The notes under the pieces: generated by a model
The model's database searches: none
Seen by the model: the letters and a program-made list of their open reading frames with translations, nothing else
What the model was told of the DNA's origin: nothing
Shown here: positions 7,897-14,863 of the stretch, in pieces
Position numbering within the stretch: position 1 is the first letter of the stretch
Layout: every line of letters starts with the position of its first letter
Source of the DNA: JBCDCE01 sp039182515
GTDB taxonomy: Bacteria > Pseudomonadota > Alphaproteobacteria > Rhodobacterales > Rhodobacteraceae
Length of the DNA stretch: 35,835 nt
Assembly: GCA_039182515.1 (NCBI GenBank)
Contig: JBCDCE010000042.1
Coordinates: 1 to 35,835, forward strand
Direction: 5' to 3'
Program-made: the position numbers and the translations under genes

Positions 7897-9021
7897 TTAA
7901 GCCGTTAGGTCGACCTCACAGAGCGCCAAACGCTGGCCATTGATCTGAAGTTGGATCGGCGTGTTTCCCGGATAGAGCTTGTAGGTTGTCGCATCGCCCT
8001 TGAAGAAATGGACCTTCTCAAGATCCAAGCTTTCACCAGCCTTTAGACTTAGGCTTTTAATCTTATGTACTTTTTCGCTGCGACGCCCACCTGCCTTTGG
8101 AAAATCCACCACATAGTCGAGCAGTAGTTTTGTGGCCTCCTTGGCGCGTAATTTGATTTGCAGAGTAATCCGGGATCCGATGGGGACTTGAGTATCAGAA
8201 GCCGAAAACTCCAAAATCTCAATTGGCGGATCCAGCGGATATCCCAGGAGAGCGAGCGCTTCGGGATCGCCTTTTTTAACAAGCGTACGCGTGGCGTGCC
8301 TGGTCATCCAGGCCAGTTCTTTTGGCTCTTGTTGCGAGGTTTCAGCCCATTTCTTGAGCCGCTTAGGCACCTCAGAAGGCGCGATTTTGGCAATGTCATT
8401 CAGGTGGTTGGCCACGGATCGTGTGACATAGCGGGTTGGATCGCTATGCAAAACATCCAAGAGAGGCAGTGCAAAATCGACAGGCGTCGCAATCCGTTGA
8501 GCCCATGGCAAAAGCGGGCGCGTGCCCTCGCTCACCAAACGGCGCAGATGGTAGTTCTCTGAGCGCGCCCAAGCTTCAAACTTTGCGTAACTCATCTCAG
8601 GGTGCGTGCTGACGAAATCCCGTATGACAAGCTCTGCTGTAAAGCGTTTGGTCAGCTCTGCCAGAGTGTCCAGAGCCAACTCTGGGTCGTCTTTGCCGTG
8701 ACGCGCCACCAGAATGCCCCAAGGCGCATGAATGAAGTTGCCAAAATCATCATCGGATTTCGTAGGATCCAAAATGGGCGGCTGTGCGCGCAGTATTTGC
8801 GCTGCCATCGCATCAAAATCGCTCGGCAGCCAGTCCTCAAGGCACTCTGCGATCCAGTTTAGGCGCGCCTTTAATTCTAGATCAGGAAAGCGCGATAAGG
8901 CTCTGTTTTGGAATGCTTCTTTGTCGAATTCAGACCAAGCATGCGCGACCTCATCCGCCAGTTGCCCCACGCTTTGGGCATTGAGAAGCTGATCTTTTAG
9001 GCTGAAGGTCGATTGTGCCAT
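7897..9021 (-). CDS. AlkC-like DNA alkylation repair glycosylase
   Basis: This 374-residue protein resembles the HEAT-repeat DNA glycosylases that remove alkylated bases such as 3-methyladenine. Residues ~30-265 are helical repeats containing the family-like stretch RRLVSEGTRPLLPW (160-173) and the repeat YVTRSVANHLNDIAK (198-212). From ~268 the sequence turns strand-rich (EILEFSASDTQVPIGS ... LYPGNTPIQLQINGQ). It resembles the immunoglobulin-like C-terminal domain known in AlkC but absent from AlkD. The start at 9021 (MAQSTF) is chosen because it lies 2 bases after the upstream SDR stop; the longer frame to 9111 would read through the SDR gene. It is probably co-transcribed with that SDR. 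AlkC is favoured over AlkD because of the second domain. Confidence 0.8.
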   Translation of the reverse strand: MAQSTFSLKDQLLNAQSVGQLADEVAHAWSEFDKEAFQNRALSRFPDLELKARLNWIAECLEDWLPSDFDAMAAQILRAQPPILDPTKSDDDFGNFIHAPWGILVARHGKDDPELALDTLAELTKRFTAELVIRDFVSTHPEMSYAKFEAWARSENYHLRRLVSEGTRPLLPWAQRIATPVDFALPLLDVLHSDPTRYVTRSVANHLNDIAKIAPSEVPKRLKKWAETSQQEPKELAWMTRHATRTLVKKGDPEALALLGYPLDPPIEILEFSASDTQVPIGSRITLQIKLRAKEATKLLLDYVVDFPKAGGRRSEKVHKIKSLSLKAGESLDLEKVHFFKGDATTYKLYPGNTPIQLQINGQRLALCEVDLTA

Positions 9022-9023
9022 GG

Positions 9024-9803
9024 TCAGATCGTTGCGTTTGTTGCGCCGCCGTCGAGCAGGATATTTTGCCCAACGATGAAGCCTGCGTTTTGCGAGCATA
9101 AGAAGGCGCACATCGCGCCGAATTCTTGGCGTGTGCCGTAGCGACGCGCTGGGATTGTGGCTTCGCGTTCGGCCCGCGCCTCTTCCAAGGTGATCCCTCT
9201 TGCGTTCACAACACTTGTGTCCAGAGACAAAGCGCGGTCCGTGGCATGGATCCCAGGCAGCAAGTTATTTATGGTCACCCCCGAGGGGGCAACCTGGCGC
9301 GCGGTGCCCGCCACATATCCTGTGAGCCCCGTGCGCGCGGCATTCGACAAGCCCAAAACCGGAATAGGCGCTTTGACAGATTGAGAGGTGATGTTGACCA
9401 CCCGGCCCCAGCCGCGCTCCATCATGCCGGGCAAACTGGCTTTCATCAGCGCGATGGGGGTCAGCATATTGGCATCAATCGCCTTGATGAAATCATCGCG
9501 GTTCCAATCAGACCACAGCCCTGGGGGTGGACCTCCCGCATTGGTCACTAAGATATCTAGCGCCCCAGCAAGCTCGAGCGTCTCCGCTTGGCCTTCTGGG
9601 GTTGTGATATCACAGGCTATGGTTTGAACCTCGACACCATAGCGGTTGCGAATATCCTCAGCAGCACTTTCAAGCGGGCCTTCACTGCGCGCGTTCATAA
9701 CCAAATTTACCCCAGCTTGGGCTAAATTTTCAGCACATCCCAGCCCAAGACCTTTTGATGAGGCCGTAACAAGGGCTCGTTTTCCCGCAATTCCCAGATC
9801 CAT
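9024..9803 (-). CDS. SDR family oxidoreductase with non-canonical active site
   Basis: This 259-residue SDR has the cofactor loop TASSKGLGLG at 13-22, NAGG at 88-91, Asn 112, Ser 140 (NITSQS) and C-terminal GFIVGQNILLDGGAT. At the catalytic YxxxK position the sequence is S153-NAA-R157, so both the Tyr and the Lys are replaced. Related SDRs with similar LSNAAR-type sites exist as a distinct subfamily as far as I recall, so this is probably inherited and not a sequencing error. The reaction is unknown. The ATG has AGGAAG upstream. It precedes the AlkC-like gene by 2 bases, in the same operon. Confidence 0.85.
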   Translation of the reverse strand: MDLGIAGKRALVTASSKGLGLGCAENLAQAGVNLVMNARSEGPLESAAEDIRNRYGVEVQTIACDITTPEGQAETLELAGALDILVTNAGGPPPGLWSDWNRDDFIKAIDANMLTPIALMKASLPGMMERGWGRVVNITSQSVKAPIPVLGLSNAARTGLTGYVAGTARQVAPSGVTINNLLPGIHATDRALSLDTSVVNARGITLEEARAEREATIPARRYGTRQEFGAMCAFLCSQNAGFIVGQNILLDGGATNATI

Positions 9804-9917
9804 TGTTGCTTCCTTTGCTTATACCAACCTCACAGCGGTCTCGCTTTGGCCGCAATTGGCCTGTAGGTCAAACATCGGGTATACGTCCTTTATGAGGAAG
9901 GTTCCAAGGGTTTAAGG

Positions 9918-10949
9918 GTGGTTAAAACACAGCCTCATTCAGATGGCCGACCAGTTGGGTTTGCACAGTCGCTCAGGGTATACCAAAGCGACCAAATCTG
10001 TGTGTCCGAAGGCGTCAACCGCGGCGATGCCTTAAGCTTTGCCGATGAATTGGTGTTGGAAGACACTTATGAATTGGCGGCAGATGCCACCCTCAAAAGG
10101 CTAACCTTGGCTTTCGATCCCTCGGGCCAAGAGATCTTTGTCGCGCCTCATTCGGAGCTTGGCCAAAAGGGCGCTGAATTGGCCCTCGATAGTTTGCTCA
10201 CCTTTATGAACCAAGACGGTCAGTCTTTGGATGTGGTGATTTTGGTTGAGGTGATGGAGGGAAGCGCTGAGGCTGTTTATGCCATGCCCTTGGGGCCCAT
10301 ACATCCCAAACATCCATATGTTTTGGTGGGCATTTCCACTGAAAATGTCATGGGAGCTTTATCCAAACTGGCCTCGGTGGCGTTCACAAAAGGCACCAAT
10401 ATCACCCTTGAGACGGGCGCTCAGCGCCCCATCGAGGAACTCCGCGTGGGTGATCGCGTTTTGACGCGCGATGACGGTGCCCAAGAAATTCAATGGATTG
10501 GTTGCAGCACCCTACGTGCGATGGGTAAGCAAGCCCCCGTTCTGATCAAAGCTGGTGCACTGAATAACCTGGGTGACCTTAGACTCAGCCCCGAGCATCG
10601 GCTCTTCATTTACCAGCGCACAGATCGCGTTGGTGCGGGCCGTTCTGAGATCTTTGTGCGTGCCAGGCACCTTTTAAACGGGACTACCATCGTGCAGGAA
10701 GCCGGGGGATTTGTAGACTACTACCAAATTCTCTTTGCAGATCATCATATCATCTATGCCGAAGGCATTGCGGCGGAATCGATGTCTTTGCCTGTGGACG
10801 GCAATCACGCACTCCCAGCGCCAGCGCGTGCAATCGCGGCAACAAGTTTGCGCGCAAAACGGGAAGAGTTTCACAACTCATTTGAGCTTGCCGAGCGCGA
10901 TGTGGGCCGCGATATTGCAGACCTCCTTCGCCGCGCCTCAACCCGATAA
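9918..10949 (+). CDS. Hint-domain (Hint_2 type) protein, likely inactive in self-processing
   Basis: This 343-residue protein carries a Hedgehog/intein-type domain from about residue 152 to 288. Recognisable blocks are GTNITLETGAQRPIEELRVGDRVLTRD, QEIQWIG, and the SPEHRLFI block with H227, ending HHIIYAEGIAAES. The residue that is normally the nucleophilic Cys at the domain start (usually CF-x-x-GT) is Ala 155 (AFTKGT), so self-cleavage is doubtful. The N-terminal ~150 residues are not a domain I recognise, and no signal peptide is seen. It starts with GTG at 9918 behind a weak AAGG and is divergent from the SDR. Hint_2 proteins are frequent in Roseobacters, often in secreted proteins, but their role is mostly unknown. 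Confidence 0.75.
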   Translation: MVKTQPHSDGRPVGFAQSLRVYQSDQICVSEGVNRGDALSFADELVLEDTYELAADATLKRLTLAFDPSGQEIFVAPHSELGQKGAELALDSLLTFMNQDGQSLDVVILVEVMEGSAEAVYAMPLGPIHPKHPYVLVGISTENVMGALSKLASVAFTKGTNITLETGAQRPIEELRVGDRVLTRDDGAQEIQWIGCSTLRAMGKQAPVLIKAGALNNLGDLRLSPEHRLFIYQRTDRVGAGRSEIFVRARHLLNGTTIVQEAGGFVDYYQILFADHHIIYAEGIAAESMSLPVDGNHALPAPARAIAATSLRAKREEFHNSFELAERDVGRDIADLLRRASTR

Positions 10950-10988
10950 AGTAAGACTGAGAGTGGAAAAGCTATTTGCCGATGGCGT

Positions 10989-11675
10989 CTAAGCTTCGGC
11001 GACACTGCGCTCAATTCTAATCAACTTGCCTTTCTCGACCTTAGCTTGTGAGGCCGCCGGTTCTTCTTTTGTCTTTATACCTTGGGACCTGTCGCGCGGA
11101 GGGCCCGTCACAACGGCCAGAACGGTCAGACAGGCAATCCAAGCGTCAAACAAAAAAGATCTGTCGCGCAGGTAACGCAAATCATGGCGCAACTTGGAGC
11201 GCGTCTCACTCAAGTTCGCGGCATATCCAACGCGCAGCTGCGCCAAACCACTGAGCCCTGGGCAAACATCTAGGCGCTCCAAATAGCGTGGCAGTTTGAT
11301 TGCGTAATAGGCCACATATTCAGGGGTTTCGGGACGTGGCCCAATCAGACTCATATTTCCCTGTAAAACATTGATAAATTGAGGAAATTCATCGATTCTG
11401 TGACGTCGAAGAAAGCGCTGATACGCTGTTTCAACCCAGCCTGGGGTCATGGTGCGAAACTTATAAATCTCGAATACCCGGCCATGTTGACCAACCCGCT
11501 TTTGGCAAAACATCAACGGGCCTGGGTTAAAAACCGGATTTAAAATCGCCAAAATAATCCCGATGACCACACAAATCGGCGCCATGCCCAAACTCACGAG
11601 CACATCTGTGCCGCGTTTAGAAATCCCGTAAAGCCAATCTTGGCGAACACCGCCCCAAATACCCTGCTGCCCCAC
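10989..11675 (-). CDS. Undecaprenyl-phosphate sugar-1-phosphate transferase family protein
   Basis: This is a bacterial sugar transferase of the WcaJ/PglC superfamily, which loads a sugar phosphate onto undecaprenyl phosphate to start surface polysaccharide synthesis. From GTG 11675 it has 228 residues. A membrane helix lies at ~22-46, then NPGP, KRVG (59-62), YKFRTM (71-76), RIDEFPQ (93-99) and NVLQGNMSLIGPRPE (102-116). The GTG is chosen because a strong GGGAGG lies 5 bases upstream. The open frame runs back to 11951, with ATGs at 11708 and 11765, but these lack a binding site and the longest overlaps prfC. It is monocistronic here, so the sugar specificity is unknown. Confidence 0.85.
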   Translation of the reverse strand: MGQQGIWGGVRQDWLYGISKRGTDVLVSLGMAPICVVIGIILAILNPVFNPGPLMFCQKRVGQHGRVFEIYKFRTMTPGWVETAYQRFLRRHRIDEFPQFINVLQGNMSLIGPRPETPEYVAYYAIKLPRYLERLDVCPGLSGLAQLRVGYAANLSETRSKLRHDLRYLRDRSFLFDAWIACLTVLAVVTGPPRDRSQGIKTKEEPAASQAKVEKGKLIRIERSVAEA

Positions 11676-11807
11676 GCGCACCTCCCTTTCCAACATCAGG
11701 TCTATCATAAGGGCCGTGAACAGCGCCCTAACAGCTAAAGTTGTTTGGATTATCTGGTGCGCCATGGCCCCCTTCCCCTTGGCAAAGGTCCTCGCTATAT
11801 CGCGAGC

Positions 11808-13409
11808 ATGCTGGATACAAATCGCCCCGTTTTGCCCCCCGAGATTGCGCGTCGGCGCACCTTTGCGATCATTTCGCACCCAGATGCTGGCAAAACCACG
11901 CTCACTGAGAAATTCCTCCTCTATGGCGGCGCCATTCAAATGGCAGGGCAAGTGCGCGCCAAAGGTGAAGCACGGCGGACAAGATCTGATTTCATGCAGA
12001 TGGAAAAGGACCGCGGTATCTCCGTTTCAGCCTCGGCCATGTCGTTTGATTTTGCACCTTACCGCTTCAATTTGGTCGACACGCCTGGCCACTCAGACTT
12101 TTCCGAAGACACCTACCGCACGCTCACAGCCGTTGATGCGGCCGTGATGGTGATCGACGGGGCCAAAGGCGTTGAAAGCCAAACCCAAAAGCTCTTTGAG
12201 GTTTGCCGCTTGCGCGATCTGCCGATCCTAACCTTCTGTAATAAGATGGATCGCGAAAGCCGAGACACCTTCGAAATCATCGATGAAATCCAAGAAAACC
12301 TCGCGATCGACGTGACGCCTGCAAGCTGGCCCATTGGGCGCGGCTCAGAGTTCGTCGGTTGCTATGATATCCTGCGCGACGAACTTCAGCTGATGGATCG
12401 CGCAGATCGCAACACGGTTGCAGAGGCCATCCAAATCAAGGGCTTGGATGATCCCAAGCTGGCCGAATACGTTCCCGCTGATCTTTTGGAAACCTTTTTA
12501 GAAGAGATCGAAATGGCGCGCGAGCTCATGCCGCCGCTTGATCCAAAAGCGCTTCTTGAGGGCACAATGACGCCAATATGGTTTGGCTCCGCGATCAACA
12601 GCTTTGGCGTGCAAGAATTGATGAAAGGCATCGGTGAATACGGACCTCAACCGCAAGTGCAACGCGCAGAGCCGCGCGAAATTGCACCTGAGGAAAAGAA
12701 GGTCACAGGCTTTGTGTTCAAAGTGCAGGCCAATATGGATCCAAAGCACCGGGATCGGGTTGCTTTTGTGCGCATGGCATCAGGTCATTTCAAACGCGGC
12801 ATGAAACTCACACATGTGCGTGCCGGCAAGCCCATGGCGATCTCTAATCCGGTGCTCTTTTTGGCCTCAGACCGCGAGTTGGCCGAAGAAGCCTGGGCGG
12901 GCGACATCATTGGTATTCCAAATCACGGACAATTGCGCATCGGCGATACCCTCACCGAAGGTGAGGCTTTGCGGGTGGCTGGCATCCCCTCTTTCGCACC
13001 GGAGTTATTACAGGCATGCCGCGCAGGCGATCCGATGAAAGCCAAGCATTTGGAAAAAGCCTTGATGCAATTTGCAGAAGAAGGTGCAGCCAAAATCTTC
13101 AAGCCATCCTTTGGGTCAGGCTTTATTGTTGGTGTTGTAGGGGCGCTTCAATTTGAGGTCTTGGCGTCTCGCATTGAGCTCGAATATGGGCTGCCTGTGC
13201 GATTTGAAGCCAGCCAATTTACCTCCGCGCGGTGGGTCACCGGCCCAAAAGCGAATGTAGACGCCTTTGTGAACGCCAACAAACCTCATATCGCGACAGA
13301 TAACGATGGAGACACGGTTTTCCTCACCCGTCTGCAATGGGACATCGACCGAGTTCAGCGCGATTATCCCGATATCTCGCTCACCGCGACCAAAGAAATG
13401 ATGTCATAA
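11808..13409 (+). CDS. prfC: Peptide chain release factor 3
   Basis: RF3 is the GTPase that recycles RF1/RF2 from the ribosome after termination. From the ATG at 11808 it is 533 residues, normal for the family. Within the G domain are the P-loop SHPDAGKTT (23-31), DTPGHSDFSEDTYR (from 91) and NKMDR. The C-terminal RF3 domain is present, including the GSGFIVGVVGALQFEV segment. The 21 extra residues from TTG 11745 are rejected as non-homologous. The 132-bp spacer 11676-11807 to the divergent sugar transferase should hold both promoters. Confidence 0.96.
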   Translation: MLDTNRPVLPPEIARRRTFAIISHPDAGKTTLTEKFLLYGGAIQMAGQVRAKGEARRTRSDFMQMEKDRGISVSASAMSFDFAPYRFNLVDTPGHSDFSEDTYRTLTAVDAAVMVIDGAKGVESQTQKLFEVCRLRDLPILTFCNKMDRESRDTFEIIDEIQENLAIDVTPASWPIGRGSEFVGCYDILRDELQLMDRADRNTVAEAIQIKGLDDPKLAEYVPADLLETFLEEIEMARELMPPLDPKALLEGTMTPIWFGSAINSFGVQELMKGIGEYGPQPQVQRAEPREIAPEEKKVTGFVFKVQANMDPKHRDRVAFVRMASGHFKRGMKLTHVRAGKPMAISNPVLFLASDRELAEEAWAGDIIGIPNHGQLRIGDTLTEGEALRVAGIPSFAPELLQACRAGDPMKAKHLEKALMQFAEEGAAKIFKPSFGSGFIVGVVGALQFEVLASRIELEYGLPVRFEASQFTSARWVTGPKANVDAFVNANKPHIATDNDGDTVFLTRLQWDIDRVQRDYPDISLTATKEMMS

Positions 13410-13450
13410 AGCCGCTATCTCAAAGAAGCCGACACTGTCGTAGGCCTCAC

Positions 13451-13465
13451 TTTTTCTTGGAAAAA
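13451..13465. repeat. Palindromic TTTTTCTTGGAAAAA element after prfC
   Basis: TTTTTC-TTG-GAAAAA is a perfect 6-bp inverted repeat in the 93-bp convergent spacer between prfC and the DUF3299-like gene, followed by AAATACTC on its right. I recall very similar TTTTTCTTGGAAAAA-like strings in 3' regions of many Rhodobacterales genes. The stem is A/T-only apart from one pair, so it is not a standard GC-rich terminator. Confidence 0.45.
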
Positions 13466-13502
13466 ATACTCAAATCCCCAGCCTCACATCCAAGGAAAAA
13501 TC

Positions 13503-13949
13503 CTAGTTCGTGAGACGCGCGTCTACCAGGCGAAACATCTGAAACGTATCCGTGTCGTCGATAAATTCGAGCGTTCCTACGAGGGATATCGGTGCAAACT
13601 CAGCAATGTCTGGCATGGGGCGAGCCGTTTTCACTTCAAGCACTGGCCCATATCCGCTGTCGCCACAAAACGGACAGTTCAGGGGATCAGAGACGAGAAT
13701 AAAGCTCTGCACATAGGCCTGTGCCTCGATGGGCACGTAAAACCCTGCAATCTCAAAATTCTGAGCTGCGTTCCGCAGGGCGTCAGGAAAGCTCTTTTCA
13801 GCTCTCCATTCGTCCCCTTCAACCACTTCGCGCACGTCAGCCAATTCCAACAGCGACCAATTATCCAGCGCCACGTTTTGCGCGTCAACAGTCGCTGTGA
13901 AGCACAGGAAGCTAGTGGTTATGGCCAGCGTGAGAGTGGTTTTTCGCAT
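13503..13949 (-). CDS. Exported DUF3299-like protein
   Basis: This 148-residue protein from ATG 13949 has a clear signal peptide (MRKTTLTLAITTSFLCFTAT, cleavage likely after VDA). The mature part has GFYVPIEAQAYVQSFILVSD, which resembles the DUF3299 core, and a CPFCG motif (C92, C95) that could bind a metal or form a disulfide. It ends with a strand-rich segment that includes TLEFIDDTDTFQMFRL. Its 5' end overlaps the upstream PCu(A)C-like gene by 38 bases in another frame, so the two are one operon. I recall DUF3299 proteins in zinc-limitation regulons of other proteobacteria. With the Zur-like box upstream, a zinc role is plausible but unproven. Confidence 0.75.
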   Translation of the reverse strand: MRKTTLTLAITTSFLCFTATVDAQNVALDNWSLLELADVREVVEGDEWRAEKSFPDALRNAAQNFEIAGFYVPIEAQAYVQSFILVSDPLNCPFCGDSGYGPVLEVKTARPMPDIAEFAPISLVGTLEFIDDTDTFQMFRLVDARLTN

Positions 13950-14388
13950 CTTCAGATTCAACCTCGACATGGACAACAAGTTCCCCAAAGCCGTCGAAGG
14001 CGAGATGAATTTCAAGCTCATCACCCTCTTCCAACTCATCTTCGACGCCACTTACGCGCAGAAATACACCGTCTTCGTCAAAGATGAAATCGGAACCCAT
14101 GGGAAAGATGAAATCTGGCAAAGGCACTGGGCTGGAATTCGCCTGCGTGGGTTGCGCCAAAATTACAACCTCGCCGTCGCCTTCATGTACATCCCCACCT
14201 GTTAGCTTCGCATCTCTATTACTTTGGTTTTCGACCTCGAGATAGACATCTGCTGTGCCAATTTGGTGAGCACGGGTCCAAGCGTGCAAAATACGCAAGC
14301 CATCAACTTCGCTGAGATGATCATCGTCTTCGGCAAACCCAAGTGTTGGAAGGATGCAGAGTGCAAAAGCAAGTGTCAGGCGGAGCAT
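13912..14388 (-). CDS. Divergent PCu(A)C-like periplasmic protein with His-rich tail
   Basis: This 158-residue exported protein has a signal peptide through FAE (about residue 19). The mature part resembles the PCu(A)C copper chaperone fold: LRILHAWTRA, ADVYLEVENQSNRDAKLTGG and ELVVHVEVE. The Met/His Cu(I) motif of true PCu(A)C proteins is missing: M97 is the only Met after the start. Instead there are ten His, including H24, H35, H41, H68, H128 and H140 and a C-terminal HSHAGHNH, plus many Asp/Glu. This composition fits Zn(II) better than Cu(I). An AAAGGG lies upstream of the ATG. It is first gene of a two-gene operon behind a Zur-like palindrome. Confidence 0.78.
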   Translation of the reverse strand: MLRLTLAFALCILPTLGFAEDDDHLSEVDGLRILHAWTRAHQIGTADVYLEVENQSNRDAKLTGGDVHEGDGEVVILAQPTQANSSPVPLPDFIFPMGSDFIFDEDGVFLRVSGVEDELEEGDELEIHLAFDGFGELVVHVEVESEDAKNHSHAGHNH

Positions 14389-14422
14389 GGTTTTCCCTTT
14401 CGTTCATCTAATTCCTTTTACT

Positions 14423-14435
14423 GTTATAATATAAC
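14423..14435 (-). promoter_or_regulatory. Candidate Zur operator
   Basis: GTTATAATATAAC is a perfect 5-3-5 inverted repeat that, with its flanks, reads TGTTATAATATAACG. This differs at one end base from the TGTTATANTATAACA core of the known proteobacterial Zur box. It lies 35 bases upstream of the PCu(A)C-like start codon and overlaps a TATAAT-like sequence, so a bound repressor would block transcription. Binding by Zur is inferred from the consensus only. Confidence 0.65.
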
Positions 14436-14863
14436 GTCCGAAAGGGGAGATTGGCCTTATCACCACTGTGTGGATAACTCTGTAGATTAACGCAAGGGCA
14501 ACGGCACCCTTCCTGCAAGCTTTGGCGTGAAGAGAGCGTTCCCAAAGCGTTTTATCACAATAATTTCATAGCCTTAAAATGTTATCTGAAAACATTAATA
14601 AAATTTAACTTTTGAATGTGTCTATGTGGACAAGTTGAATCAAAGCTCAAAATTCACGCCCGATTTGTCCTCTTTGGCGCTTAACGCTGCAGGTCCCGGC
14701 AGATGGTCGCTCATGCTTGGTGTTACGGCGCGCTGACAATTTGACTGAGCAACAAAATTACTCTACCTGGAAGCGCATCACGCTTATGCGTGCGACGTTC
14801 GCGGGCGCCAAATCGTTGCGTCCATCTTTTCAGCCGTCCGATGCGGCGACCAAATGGATGCAT
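14436..14863. other. AT-rich intergenic region with two DnaA-box-like 9-mers
   Basis: This 428-bp gene-free stretch lies between the divergent zinc-type operon and the helicase. It holds TGTGGATAA (14469-14477), a perfect DnaA box on the minus strand, and TGTGGACAA (14625-14633), one base off, in the same orientation. Between them is an A/T-rich run around 14540-14620 with AATGTT...AACATT dyad symmetry near 14579-14595. No tRNA or small ORF was identified. It may serve as the helicase promoter/5' leader; only two boxes are present, fewer than a typical oriC. Confidence 0.4.

Noticed and set aside
11745..11807. Extra 21-residue N-terminal extension of prfC from a TTG
   Set aside because: The RF3 family starts at about MLDTNRP and the extension overlaps the putative promoter region without a ribosome binding site.
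14469..14633. Chromosomal replication origin
   Set aside because: Only two DnaA-like boxes and no replication genes nearby; kept only as a low-interest finding.
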